Positions 23,401 through 32,620 are shown, counted from the first letter of the stretch. The stretch is 64,000 nucleotides of DNA from Prosthecobacter sp. SYSU 5D2 (GCF_039655865.1 NZ_JBBYXL010000007.1:186001-250000); one strand, 5' to 3'. The notes: generated by a model not told the origin, from the sequence alone. Program-made: numbers and translations.

Positions 23401-26307
23401 GTGAAACGTTCGTTGATTTTCTTATCTTTTTTGGGCAGTCCGGCCCTGGCCGTGGATTTTTCTAAGGAAGTGCTGCCCGTGTTGCAACGCGCCTGTTTTG
23501 AATGCCATGGCAGCGAGGTGGCCAAGGCGGGACTGCGTCTGCATGAGAAAACCGGTGCGCTGAAAGGCAGCGACCATCAGGCCGTGATCGTGCCCGGCAA
23601 ACCGGAGGAAAGTGAGCTGCTGCGCCGGGTGTCCCTGCCACGCACTGACAAGGAGGCCATGCCGCGCCGGGGCAACCGGCTGACGAAACCAGAAATCGCA
23701 GCGTTGCGCGGCTGGATCGCCGCCGGGGCGGTGTGGCCGGAGGAGGTGACGGCGGCGAGGCATTGGGCGTATGAGGTGCCGGTGAGACCGGAGGTGCCCG
23801 GTGTGCAGTCTTCAGTTTTCAGTGTGCAGAAGGGTGAACTCCATCCGGTGGATGCTTTTGTGGGGGCCCGGTTGAAGGAAGCGGGATTGAAGCCGTCGCC
23901 AGAGGCACCGGAAGCGACCTTGATGCGCCGGGTGTTTTTTGACCTGACGGGACTGCCACCGACGCTGGAGGATCTGGAGACCTTTTCGCTGAAGACCGAG
24001 GGCGGATATGAAAAGCTGGTGGACCATCTTTTGGAATCGCCGGAATTTGGTGTCAAATGGGCGCGGCACTGGCTGGACCTGGCGCGATATGCGGACTCTC
24101 ACGGCTTTCAGCGGGATGACCTGCGGGAGGTCTGGGGTTATCGGGACTGGGTGGTGGATGCGCTGAACAAGGACATGCCGTTTGACCAGTTCACCATCGA
24201 GCAGGTGGCGGGGGATCTTTTACCCAACCCGGCTCCATCGCAAATCATCGCCACAGGCTTCCACCGCTCCACACCGACGAATGTGGAGGCAGGCACCGAG
24301 CCTGAGGAAAGCCGTATCAACCAGGTCATTGACCGGGTGAACACGACCGGTGCGGTGTGGCTGGGCAGCACGATGGAATGCGCCCAGTGCCATAACCACA
24401 AGTATGACCCCTTCAGCCAGAAGGATTACTACCGCCTGCTGGCTTACTTTAACAACACCGAAAAGGAAGCTGAGCGGACCAATCCAAAAACCCCCGGCTC
24501 CATTCAGTTTGGCGGCGTGCCCTTTACCATGCCTGATCCGGAAAAAGAGAAGGCGCAGGCCGGGCTGGCCCAAAAGCTCAAGCAGGTGAAAGCCAGAATG
24601 GCCAAGCTGGAAAGTCAGGAAGCCCCGCGCTCCAAACAGCCGGTCAAGTCCCACGCTCCCGTTGTCCTGAAGCCTGCTGACATCGAAACGGCCTCCGGTG
24701 CGGAGTGGGATGTGCAAAAGGACCAGAGCATCCTGTTTATCGGCGATGTGCCGGATGAGGACATCTACACCGTTACGTATGAAGCGCCCGCAGGACCGCT
24801 GACCGGCCTCATGCTGGAAGCCTTGACGGACCCTTCCCTGCCTGACAATGGCCCGGGCCGGGGAGCGGGCGGGCGGCCTAACTTTGTGCTGCAGCACATG
24901 GAGATTTCCCTGGTCGCTGCAGATGGCAGCAGCACTCCGCTAAAGTTCAGCGATGCCTTTGCCAGTTTTTCTCAGAAACGCTTTGAAGTGGATGGCTTGA
25001 TTGACGAGAACCGTGAGACCGGCTGGGCGATCAACCCGGCCTTTTCAAAGCCACACTGGGCCGCCTTTGCCCTGGCGAAACCCGTCACCCTCACTGCCGG
25101 GATGAAAGTGAAGCTGCGCCTGGTGCAGGAATTCGGCGGTGGCCGGATCATCGGCAAACTGCGCTTCTCCGCCATCAGCGGCGAGGTGGCAGCCAGTCTG
25201 CCGGAGGTGGAAACTGTGGCAGCGGCGAAGAAGACCCCTGCCATGCTGGCGATGGAAAAGGAAATGAAGACGATCCAGAAGGAGATGGAGGCGATGAAGC
25301 CTGCCACCACGGAGGTGATGCGCGAGCTGCCTGAGCCACGCATGACCGCCGTCTTCAAGCGCGGCGTTTATACAGACCCAGGAGACCCTGTCACGGCGGG
25401 CATCCCGGAGATTTTCGGCCAGCAGACTGAAGGTCCGGCCAACCGGCTGACGCTGGCCAAATGGCTCGTCTCCAAGGACAATCCGCTGACGGCGCGCGTG
25501 ACGGTGAACCGGTTGTGGGCGGAAATTTTCGGCCAGGGCATCGTGACCACCGTGGAAGATTTTGGCATCAAAGGCGCACCGCCTTCCCACCCGGAACTGC
25601 TGGACTGGCTGGCGTTGGAATTCATGGACCAGGGCTGGAGCCTGAAGAAAATCATCAAGCAGATGGTGATGTCCCAGACCTACCGGCAGAGCTCCGTCAT
25701 TCCTCCAGGCTCCGCCGGGCTGGAAGCAGATCCCACCAATTCCCTGCTCTGGCGCGGACCGCGCTTCCGCCTGGATGCTGAGGCCATCCGCGACAATGCG
25801 CTTGCCGTTTCCGGACTCATCAGCCTGGGCAAAGGCGGTGCCCCCATCCGGCCTCCGCAGCCCGACGGCCTCTGGGCCAAGGTGGGCGGTCAAAAGTATG
25901 ACTATCAGGTCAGCCCTGGCGAGATGCAGTACCGGCGCGGACTCTATGTGGTGCTGAAGCGCGGTGCCCCGTATCCGAGCTTCATGAACTTTGATGCCAG
26001 CGCACGCATGGCCTGCGTGGTGAAGCGCGGCCGCAGCAACACGCCGCTGCAGGCACTGACCCTGCTGAATGACCCTGTGTATGTCGAAGCCGCCCGCGCC
26101 CTGGCTCAAACCCTGATGACAGAACCCGATGCTGAATCACGCATCCGCCTGGGCTTCAAACGGGTGCTGGCCCGCGAACCGGCGGAGTCCGAACTGAAAG
26201 TGATGTTGCATCTCTATGATTCCCAGATCAGTCAGGGAGAGGCTAAAGCACTGGAGTCCGTGGCCGGCGCACTGATGAACCTGGATGAAACCATCACCAA
26301 AGGGTGA
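23401..26307 (+). CDS. DUF1549/DUF1553 (PSD1) protein with Planctomycete cytochrome c motif, second copy
   Basis: A 968-residue exported protein from the GTG at 23401, which gives a clean signal peptide (MKRSLIFLSFLGSPALA); the frame is open back to an ATG at 23320. The cytochrome motif CFECHGSEVAKAGLRLHEK is followed by DUF1549 (RRVFFDLTGLPPTLEDL, HWLDLARYADSHG, DQFTIEQVAGDLLP, CAQCHNHKYDPF) and DUF1553 (NRLTLAKWLVSKDNPLTARV, RGRSNTPLQALTLLNDPVY). Between them lies an extra module of about 200 residues that the paralogue lacks, including a beta-rich part and a Lys/Glu-rich coiled-coil-like segment near MEKEMKTIQKEMEAMKP. It is divergent from the other PSD1 gene. Function unknown. Confidence 0.88.
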   Translation: MKRSLIFLSFLGSPALAVDFSKEVLPVLQRACFECHGSEVAKAGLRLHEKTGALKGSDHQAVIVPGKPEESELLRRVSLPRTDKEAMPRRGNRLTKPEIAALRGWIAAGAVWPEEVTAARHWAYEVPVRPEVPGVQSSVFSVQKGELHPVDAFVGARLKEAGLKPSPEAPEATLMRRVFFDLTGLPPTLEDLETFSLKTEGGYEKLVDHLLESPEFGVKWARHWLDLARYADSHGFQRDDLREVWGYRDWVVDALNKDMPFDQFTIEQVAGDLLPNPAPSQIIATGFHRSTPTNVEAGTEPEESRINQVIDRVNTTGAVWLGSTMECAQCHNHKYDPFSQKDYYRLLAYFNNTEKEAERTNPKTPGSIQFGGVPFTMPDPEKEKAQAGLAQKLKQVKARMAKLESQEAPRSKQPVKSHAPVVLKPADIETASGAEWDVQKDQSILFIGDVPDEDIYTVTYEAPAGPLTGLMLEALTDPSLPDNGPGRGAGGRPNFVLQHMEISLVAADGSSTPLKFSDAFASFSQKRFEVDGLIDENRETGWAINPAFSKPHWAAFALAKPVTLTAGMKVKLRLVQEFGGGRIIGKLRFSAISGEVAASLPEVETVAAAKKTPAMLAMEKEMKTIQKEMEAMKPATTEVMRELPEPRMTAVFKRGVYTDPGDPVTAGIPEIFGQQTEGPANRLTLAKWLVSKDNPLTARVTVNRLWAEIFGQGIVTTVEDFGIKGAPPSHPELLDWLALEFMDQGWSLKKIIKQMVMSQTYRQSSVIPPGSAGLEADPTNSLLWRGPRFRLDAEAIRDNALAVSGLISLGKGGAPIRPPQPDGLWAKVGGQKYDYQVSPGEMQYRRGLYVVLKRGAPYPSFMNFDASARMACVVKRGRSNTPLQALTLLNDPVYVEAARALAQTLMTEPDAESRIRLGFKRVLAREPAESELKVMLHLYDSQISQGEAKALESVAGALMNLDETITKG

Positions 26308-26316
26308 GGGTTTGAT

Positions 26317-27189
26317 TTATTCCAGACCCGGTGGTTTGTCAGAGACATTGCGTCCAGTATTGCCAGCGGGCATCGGCGGCGGGGCGCTCGGATCAAAAAA
26401 TTGTCCGCCGGTGATCATTGCATCGCCCTCAGCGCTGACAGTCAGGTGCGGGCGGTCGCCGTTCTCCTCGCGGTAGTAGGATCGTTTTTTTAATGAGCCG
26501 TCAGGCGCGACGATGCAGTGAGTGTAGATATGGGGCTGGGCCAGAAAGAGAATCTGCAGGTGGTTTCCACGGTCCAGGGTTATCTGTGGATCATGAGCCA
26601 TGATGACCGGGCCAATGCGGAAAGTTTGCAGGCGCAATTTGCTCTTCTCATCAATCAGACGGACATACAGAGAGGTGCCTTTGCCATCATCAAAAAGGAT
26701 GACGGCGTAACGGCGGGCGGTTCCCGCCCCGCGATAGCCTTCCGGGACCCCGTAGGTCTGCTCCCACATGGCCTTGCTGTCAGTGATGTTAAAGCGCGCC
26801 CGGGAACTGGTATAATACTGCCCGGAAGGTACATCCGCGACACGCGCTATCAGCCCATAATTGCCAATTTCCGTTGGCGCATAAGCATCCGAAACAATGA
26901 TTTTACGCTGGATGGTCCCGCCAGGAGGTATCTGGGCAAGATCAGCGCCAGAGACATCTATGGGCGAGAGCGGAACGCCCGTCCGGTCAGTCATCTCGAA
27001 GGAGAGCCAGCTCGTACGCCCTGGGCCGCCGAGCACAACTTCTGCACCGGAGCGGTTGGTGATGGTGACAGTCGCCGGGATCGCCTCCAGGGCCAGGAAA
27101 TCCGACCTCGGCAAGGTAAGGCTGACCTGAAACTGGGCCTGTGCCGTCAGCGCCAGGGCGAAGAAAAGGAGAGGGGTAAGGAAGCGCAT
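26317..27189 (-). CDS. Secreted protein of unknown function
   Basis: A 290-residue protein from the ATG at 27189, which gives a signal peptide (MRFLTPLLFFALALTAQA). It is not recognised. The first half looks like an Ig-like beta domain (VSLTLPRSDFLALEAIPATVTITNRSG appears as a typical strand pattern), and the second half contains YAVILFDDGKG and a proline-rich tail (DPSAPPPMPAGN). It is encoded just upstream, on the same strand, of nothing obvious; the upstream neighbour is the pseudokinase fusion, 78 bp away, so a shared envelope-signalling role is possible but unproven. Confidence 0.6.
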   Translation of the reverse strand: MRFLTPLLFFALALTAQAQFQVSLTLPRSDFLALEAIPATVTITNRSGAEVVLGGPGRTSWLSFEMTDRTGVPLSPIDVSGADLAQIPPGGTIQRKIIVSDAYAPTEIGNYGLIARVADVPSGQYYTSSRARFNITDSKAMWEQTYGVPEGYRGAGTARRYAVILFDDGKGTSLYVRLIDEKSKLRLQTFRIGPVIMAHDPQITLDRGNHLQILFLAQPHIYTHCIVAPDGSLKKRSYYREENGDRPHLTVSAEGDAMITGGQFFDPSAPPPMPAGNTGRNVSDKPPGLE

Positions 27190-27267
27190 GGTGACATTCA
27201 AAGCTGAAACAGGGGTGTAGAAAACATTAAAATGCACCGCCCTCCTGCCGGGGCGGGTAAAAGTGGA

Positions 27268-29217
27268 TCACGGAGCCGTGTCGCTGACGGTGCGAAAGCC
27301 GCGGGCAAGGGTGGTTTCAGAAGCAGATTCGGCAAAGAAGCGGCTGGTCAGCAGGTCATTGGTGACCTTCAAGGCGAAGTGTCCGCCCCGCACCACCGGC
27401 ACGCGGAGATCCGGATAGTCAGGATGTGAAGGCCAGATGCCGTCCTTGCTCTCACTGGCGGTCCATTCGGAGACATTGCCCGCCATGTCACAGACGCCAT
27501 AGGGGCTTACATCCAGGGTCTTGCGGTCCACCGGTGCCCAGAGGTTGAAACCGTCTTTGATGCCGCCTTTGCCATTGGTGTCGTAGTCCTCGCCCAGGTT
27601 GGCGGCAGCCTTGTTCTGTTTTTCACCCCAGGGAAAAAGAAAACCGGTGCTGCCGCGAGCGGCTTTCTCCCATTCCTCTTCTGTAGGCAGCCGCTGCCCT
27701 TTCCATTTGGCAAAGGCATAGGCATCCCACCAGTCCACCTGGGTGACGGGGGTGTTCAGGCTCATCGGCTGGCCATTATAAGTGGCCCCCGCCTTGGCTG
27801 CTGCGTAGGTTTCCGCCCACTTGGGGGGGGTATGCCCGGTCTTGGTTTTGGGCTGGTCCGGATGGTCCAGGCTAGCGGCAGGATTCTGGTCCAGGAAGTT
27901 TAGAAACTCTCCATACTGGCCGATGGTGGTCTCATGTTTGCTGATCCAGTAGGCGGGCAGATTGCGTCTTTCCTTTTTCTGATAAATGAAGGGTCCTGCC
28001 GGGATGGCCACCATTTGCTGCTTGAGAGCAGACATGGCCGATGGAGTGGCCGTACCCACCAGATTTCCCAGCGCAAAGACGGCTGCCAGGGCGGCTGCGG
28101 CTGCGGCCCAGACCCACCATGGGGTGGGACGCTTGCTGGCGGAGGAGCCTTCCTCCGCCTCGATCCGCCGCATGATGCTGCGCTCCCGCATGGCATCCCG
28201 GACATCATCCAGAGCTTCCAGCAGGCCTGACCAGTCGTGCCCGGCCTCCGCCAATGTGGCCAGCAGGCCGCGGGCCTTCCCCTCACTGGCCAGCGGCTGC
28301 ACCAGATCCAGCAGAGCCGCCACTTCTTCCTGGGCGACACGCGGGCGGCTGCCTGCGGGACGGAAGATATTGACGATGCTGGCCTGATTTTCCGCATCCA
28401 GATAAACATCACGTGGATAAAGACGGCGATGATGGTGCCCGCGCTCCACCGCGTACTGCATGGCCTCAGCGACCCCAAAGAGCATCTCAGCAATCTTTCG
28501 CTCTGACAGGTGCTCATTGGCGGCCTGCATCTCTTCCAGATTGCGGCCTCGCGGCAGCTCCCGGGTGTAAAAAATAAGCCCGTTTACGGAACCTGCCTCA
28601 TACAAAGGGGCTATGCGCGGGTGGGAAATGGAGGCTTTCAGGCGCTCACGGTCCTTGAAACCTTTGACGGCCTCCGGCTGGCTAAGGAGATCGGGGCGCA
28701 GCAATACCATGGCCACCGGACGCTGCACGGTCACCTGGATGGCCCGGTAGGTTTCAGATTCGGCCTCCTGAGTCAGCCGGTCCTGTACCTGGTAATTCCC
28801 CAGCATGGTTCCGGGGGCAAGGAATGGGGGCAGCTCCACACAGCGCGGTGGCGCCGGGGCGAGAAGGGCGGCCTGGGTCTTGGCGACGAGTTTTTCTTCG
28901 CTGTAAGGGGCGTCCAGAAGAACCGGCCAGCCGGCGATCTGAGTTTCAAACCCCGTCAGATCATACCGGGTCGTGAAAAGCACCTTGGCCTGCGGATAAC
29001 GGGACAGCACGGCATCCCGAAGATTGAACCCTGTATCGCCGCTGGCCGCAGGAATGGCCTCGGTAATGAGCAGGTCCAACCGGTCCGCGCGGCTGATCCA
29101 GGCGCGGGCTTCTGTCACACTCGCCACACTATGGACAGTCCATTCGGGCTGTTTTTGGAGGGCTTCGGTTCGGGGGCCGCGAGTGTCGGCGTTGGCGTCG
29201 AGAAAAAGGATCGTCAT
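27268..29217 (-). CDS. Degenerate receiver + pseudokinase + TM + FGE-like fusion protein
   Basis: A 649-residue protein. Residues 1-115 look like a response-regulator receiver (MTILFLDANADT, LLITEAIPA) in which the phosphoryl-acceptor aspartate appears replaced. Residues about 135-350 follow the Ser/Thr kinase order, but the catalytic residues are lost: VAMVLLRPD lacks the ATP lysine, HRRLYPRDVYLD replaces HRDLKPxN, and VNIFRPAG replaces DFG. A transmembrane segment (WWVWAAAAAALAAVFALG) follows. The C-terminal 230 residues are a formylglycine-generating-enzyme (FGE-sulfatase) fold (LPTEEEWEKAARG, DMAGNVSEWTAS, VVRGGHFALK) without the catalytic cysteines. It is probably a membrane scaffold or sensor. 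A proline-rich membrane protein gene lies 15 bp upstream. Confidence 0.8.
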   Translation of the reverse strand: MTILFLDANADTRGPRTEALQKQPEWTVHSVASVTEARAWISRADRLDLLITEAIPAASGDTGFNLRDAVLSRYPQAKVLFTTRYDLTGFETQIAGWPVLLDAPYSEEKLVAKTQAALLAPAPPRCVELPPFLAPGTMLGNYQVQDRLTQEAESETYRAIQVTVQRPVAMVLLRPDLLSQPEAVKGFKDRERLKASISHPRIAPLYEAGSVNGLIFYTRELPRGRNLEEMQAANEHLSERKIAEMLFGVAEAMQYAVERGHHHRRLYPRDVYLDAENQASIVNIFRPAGSRPRVAQEEVAALLDLVQPLASEGKARGLLATLAEAGHDWSGLLEALDDVRDAMRERSIMRRIEAEEGSSASKRPTPWWVWAAAAAALAAVFALGNLVGTATPSAMSALKQQMVAIPAGPFIYQKKERRNLPAYWISKHETTIGQYGEFLNFLDQNPAASLDHPDQPKTKTGHTPPKWAETYAAAKAGATYNGQPMSLNTPVTQVDWWDAYAFAKWKGQRLPTEEEWEKAARGSTGFLFPWGEKQNKAAANLGEDYDTNGKGGIKDGFNLWAPVDRKTLDVSPYGVCDMAGNVSEWTASESKDGIWPSHPDYPDLRVPVVRGGHFALKVTNDLLTSRFFAESASETTLARGFRTVSDTAP

Positions 29218-29232
29218 CGTGGGGGGCAGCCG

Positions 29233-30507
29233 TCAGTTGGTCAACGGCGGGAGCAGCGGGTTCACGCCGCCCGGCACAGTCTGGGGCGTTCGTGAGCCAA
29301 AGTCCAGGAGGTCTCGGGGCTCTGCGGCCACATCCTGGAGCTTGTGCTGGTAATACAGCCGCACCACATAGCCGTGATAGGAACGGCGGCCATGGGCGGC
29401 GATTTCTCCCGGAGTGAGTGCCGGCAGGAAATAGGTGACATCAAGGGGTTCTTCGCCAATGCCGCTCCAGTCCACCGGCAGGGACGCCCAGGTGGATACG
29501 GGTTCATCAGCAATGGTTTGGGCGATTTTTTCGCCATTCACCCGGTCAAAAAAATACACGTCAATGTCCACCTGGCTCGGATCCAGCGTGGTGTTTCCCT
29601 GGCGCAGAATGGGGATGCGCAGGACCACCTTTTCCCCGTTGACAACAGAAGGGTCACGCACGGCCACGCAGGCGCCCAGTGAGAGCATTTTCGCTCCCTC
29701 TCCACCCATCAGAGCGGAAAAACCCGGAGCCAGGGACGGACTGGCAGGCGCCGGGGCACTCAACCGCCTCTGGGCCAGATCACGAAAGCCGGCCGCCTGG
29801 GAAGGATCCATGCTTTCGAGCTGCCGCCAGACGGCAGCCGCCTTGTCCGCCAAGCCCATGGTTTCATAACACTGCGCCGTCTCCGCCAGGACCTCAGGGC
29901 GGCCGGGATACTGCAGGTCAGCGCGTTTCAGGACTTCAAGGGCTCCTTGCATGTCACCCAACCCCCGCACTTGTTTGGCCAACTCGATCATTTCTTCAAG
30001 GGTCATGCTGGCCACCGAATCCGAAGGGGCCGCCGGAACGGCCGGGACCGGGTCTGGAACCGGTGCAGGTTCGGGAGTCGAAACGGGAGCCGTGAGGGGG
30101 GGCAGCGGGGCCGTCAGCGGGATGGCAGGCGGTGAAAAAGCCGGACCAGGAACGGAAGCAGGCGGCTGCAAACCTCCGGGCGGTGGGGCAAAAGAGCCTA
30201 TCGCAGGTGGAGCAAACCCCCGGTCTGCCAGCATTGGAGACACCGCAGCCGGAGCCGCAGGAGCCAGCTGACCCACCGACGGCGGGCTGAAGCTGACGGT
30301 GGGCAATACTGGAGATACCGGCGCAGCTAAAGGATTCGCCTGCTGGCTGATGGCCGGTTTTCCAGCCTCTGTCCCTCCCTCCGCGCCTTTCCAAAAGGCC
30401 TGAATCACCAAAAAAATCTGCACTGCTGCAAGCAGGCAGAGGACACCGAGGGCCGTTGCACTGGCACGGCCCCGGTCAGCGTTGAGAATGGAAGGGGCTT
30501 TAGCCAT
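29233..30507 (-). CDS. Proline-rich single-pass membrane protein with TPR-like segment
   Basis: A 424-residue protein. One transmembrane helix (ATALGVLCLLAAVQIFLVI, residues about 17-36) is followed by a 130-residue Pro/Ala-rich linker (PAPVPDPVPAVPAAP and similar), a TPR-like helical repeat (GDMQGALEVLKRADLQYPGRPE) and a beta-rich C-terminal domain (residues about 270-424) that is not recognised. The gene is 15 bp upstream of the pseudokinase fusion on the same strand, so they are very likely co-transcribed. The long flexible linker suggests that the C-terminal domain reaches across the periplasm. Function unknown. Confidence 0.7.
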   Translation of the reverse strand: MAKAPSILNADRGRASATALGVLCLLAAVQIFLVIQAFWKGAEGGTEAGKPAISQQANPLAAPVSPVLPTVSFSPPSVGQLAPAAPAAVSPMLADRGFAPPAIGSFAPPPGGLQPPASVPGPAFSPPAIPLTAPLPPLTAPVSTPEPAPVPDPVPAVPAAPSDSVASMTLEEMIELAKQVRGLGDMQGALEVLKRADLQYPGRPEVLAETAQCYETMGLADKAAAVWRQLESMDPSQAAGFRDLAQRRLSAPAPASPSLAPGFSALMGGEGAKMLSLGACVAVRDPSVVNGEKVVLRIPILRQGNTTLDPSQVDIDVYFFDRVNGEKIAQTIADEPVSTWASLPVDWSGIGEEPLDVTYFLPALTPGEIAAHGRRSYHGYVVRLYYQHKLQDVAAEPRDLLDFGSRTPQTVPGGVNPLLPPLTN

Positions 30508-30558
30508 GCCGATTGCCGCAGGAAATTCGTATGGTACGGTCCACGCTCCGCAGTGTCA

Positions 30559-31821
30559 ATGCTCCACCCCTTTTCCACCCCTTCTCTCCCCGAAAAAGGA
30601 GGGCCATGGGCACGAATTGCCTCCGAAGGACGCTCTCCTGCTGAAATCGCCACGCTTTTGGCTCAGGAACCTGGATTTGTCTGGCTGGACAGCGCCGTTG
30701 CTGCGCCGGATGCCGTCTCCATCCTGACCGCCCGGCCGGAAACCGTTTTCCAGGGGCGGATGGACCAGGATTGGGCGCTGGTGGAACACGCTCTCCTCCA
30801 AGGAACTGCCACCCAAAGGCCAGGGGGCCTGTTCGGATGGGTGGGGTATGATGGGCAGTTTGTGCTCGGCGTTTATTCTCATGCGCTCCTGTATGACCAT
30901 GGCCGGGAAGAATGGTTCGAATGCGGTGATTTTTCAGATAAATTAAAGTTAGCCGCCCGGCACCTCGTCCAAGGGCAGCCCCAACAGGATCTTCCCAAGC
31001 TCCCCTTCCTGCCCCTCGTCTCACGCCAGGAATTCATGGCCCAAGTGGTCCGGGCCCAGGAATACATTCGCGCCGGGGACATTTATCAGGTGAACCTTTC
31101 TCACCCCTGGCAGGCAGCCTGGCCTGCGGGCACCCCCTTTCTGCCCTTGTACGAGCGCCTGCGGCGCATCTCCCCTGCCCCGCATGCCGCCTGCCTCCAT
31201 CTTGCAGGCACCATCATCCTCTCCACCTCACCGGAGCTGTTTCTCAAACTCTCCGGCCGCACCATCGCCACACACCCCATCAAAGGCACCCGCCCGCGTT
31301 TCCCCCACGACGCGGACCAGGATGCCCTCTCCGCCCGTGAACTCCTGGCCAGTGAAAAGGAACGCGCCGAGCTGCTCATGATCACTGACCTGGAACGCAA
31401 TGACCTGGGCCAGGTGTGTGAATATGGCAGCATCCAGGTACCGGATCTCTGGCGGGTGGAAAGCTTCGCCCAGGTCTATCACCTCGTCTCCACCGTCACC
31501 GGCACTTTGCGGCCGGAAATCAGCCATGCCGATGCCTTTCGCGCTTGCTTCCCCGGCGGCAGCATCACCGGTGCGCCCAAAAGACGTGCCAGGGAAATCA
31601 TCACCGAACTGGAGCTCCATCCTCGCGGACTCTACACCGGAGCCATCGGGTACTTTGGTTTTGATGGCGAAAGCCAGTGGAACATCGCCATCCGCACCGC
31701 TGTGCAACAAGGGGATGCGATCACCTTCCATGCAGGTTCCGGCATCGTCGCAGACAGCATCCCGGAAAGGGAATGGGAGGAGACTCTGCACAAGGCCTCC
31801 GGCATTCTGGCGGCTTTATGA
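30559..31821 (+). CDS. pabB: Aminodeoxychorismate synthase component I (PabB-type)
   Basis: A 420-residue chorismate-binding enzyme. Conserved motifs include YIRAGDIYQVNLSHPW, STSPELFLKL, PIKGTRPRFP, LLMITDLERNDLGQVCEYGS and the active-site FPGGSITGAPKRRA, followed by YTGAIGYFGFDG. The PIKGT motif, with Lys, marks aminodeoxychorismate synthases rather than anthranilate synthases, so it should aminate chorismate for folate biosynthesis with a PabA glutaminase encoded elsewhere. Start may be this ATG or a GTG six bases upstream. It is divergent from the proline-rich membrane protein gene, about 50 bp apart. Confidence 0.92.
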   Translation: MLHPFSTPSLPEKGGPWARIASEGRSPAEIATLLAQEPGFVWLDSAVAAPDAVSILTARPETVFQGRMDQDWALVEHALLQGTATQRPGGLFGWVGYDGQFVLGVYSHALLYDHGREEWFECGDFSDKLKLAARHLVQGQPQQDLPKLPFLPLVSRQEFMAQVVRAQEYIRAGDIYQVNLSHPWQAAWPAGTPFLPLYERLRRISPAPHAACLHLAGTIILSTSPELFLKLSGRTIATHPIKGTRPRFPHDADQDALSARELLASEKERAELLMITDLERNDLGQVCEYGSIQVPDLWRVESFAQVYHLVSTVTGTLRPEISHADAFRACFPGGSITGAPKRRAREIITELELHPRGLYTGAIGYFGFDGESQWNIAIRTAVQQGDAITFHAGSGIVADSIPEREWEETLHKASGILAAL

Positions 31822-31844
31822 CCTGCAGTCGGCGGCCTGAGGCC

Positions 31845-31885
31845 GCAGAGGCTGTCGTCGTGGCCCCGTTGCAGGTCAATCGTGC
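31845..31885. repeat. 41-bp interspersed repeat, copy 2
   Basis: The partner of 1693-1733: GCAGAGGCTGT block, 6-nt spacer, GGTCAATCGTGC. It begins 23 bp after the pabB stop. Confidence 0.65.
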
Positions 31886-31943
31886 CCTTTGTTTGGGGGC
31901 GTGTCCTGCAGGGAATACGCATTAAAAATAGGGCACCCAATTC

Positions 31944-32012
31944 TACAGGATTAACAAGATAAACATGATTGACAGGATCTGAAAAAATCCTGTTAATCAT
32001 GTAAATCCTGTA
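31944..32012. repeat. Long imperfect inverted repeat built of ACAGGAT words
   Basis: TACAGGATTAACAAGATAAA on the left reads, after an ACATGATTGACAGGAT centre, back as AATCCTGTTAATCATG and TAAATCCTGTA. The element is about 69 bp, AT-rich, and consists of alternating ACAGGAT/ATCCTGT words. Between convergent ends of pabB and a sialidase remnant it could also act as a terminator. Confidence 0.65.
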
Positions 32013-32040
32013 ACTTAAGGCACGACTTAAAACTGTGATC

Positions 32041-32337
32041 TCATTTCATGTGTAAGCCCTGCAAGTCCTGGCCTTGGGTGAGCCAGGCCAGGGGAAAACG
32101 GGCGAAGGTGATGTGCTGGTAGCGCTCTTTTTTCACATCGCCACCGGACTCGAACAGGCAGCCGATGCTGCCATCCTGAAGGACGACGAGGGAGGAGTAG
32201 GCGGAAAAGCCGGGATGCAGGACGCGGGCGACCGGCCAGGTCTGGCCCTCGTCATAGCTCATCCGGAGGGTGAGCGTGGTGCGGCCCCAACGGCCGGGGA
32301 TCTGGGTGGCGGGGTTGGCAAAGAGGATGCGGTTAAC
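32041..32337 (-). pseudogene. C-terminal remnant of a sialidase-like (BNR/Asp-box) protein
   Basis: About 98 residues from NRILFANPA to the stop resemble the end of bacterial exo-sialidases: an Asp-box (LRMSYDEGQTWP), then FSAYSSLVVLQDGSIGCLFE and ITFARFPLAWLTQG. The N-terminal 80% of such a protein, including the catalytic residues, is missing. The upstream frame is open but is simply the antisense of an unrelated remnant at 32345-32596, so the break is near 32337. It cannot encode an active sialidase. Confidence 0.75.
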
Positions 32338-32344
32338 ACACAGT

Positions 32345-32596
32345 CTTGAAGAAGCTCGGAAAATTTTTATCAAGCTCGCTGACTCAGAAACTAATGTACG
32401 CAAAATTGATGCTTGCCACCCATTAAAAGACGTTATCTGAGATGCATTGACGGTCTTCAAAATTGCTGCTGTTGAAAAAATCGCCTCAAGCGCAAAATTT
32501 AAGTTTGGGATGGAGGGTCCTGATCAATTGAATAAGCTATTAGCATTCTTTGGAGAACCCCCGATTGGTGGGGAGAACTCACTTGTCACTGCTTGA
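32345..32596 (+). pseudogene. Foreign-looking AT-rich gene remnant with an internal stop
   Basis: Reading from 32345 gives LEEARKIFIKLADSETNVRK..., then PLKDVI, a TGA, DALTVFKIAAVEK..., and finally GEPPIGGENSLVTA and a TGA at 32594-32596. Apart from the single stop the frame behaves as coding for about 83 codons. The segment is visibly AT-richer than its surroundings, with a different codon choice. It abuts the broken sialidase. The family was not recognised; it is probably the C-terminal end of an acquired gene. Confidence 0.5.
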
Positions 32597-32620
32597 GCTA
32601 TCTTTTGGACGGCTAACTAT

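Noticed and set aside
25045-26109. A 354-codon minus-strand frame
   Set aside because: Antisense to the second PSD1 gene; no motifs.
32041-32460. A 139-residue intact small protein
   Set aside because: Its first 40 residues are antisense of the other remnant; only the end resembles sialidase, so it is a fragment rather than a gene.
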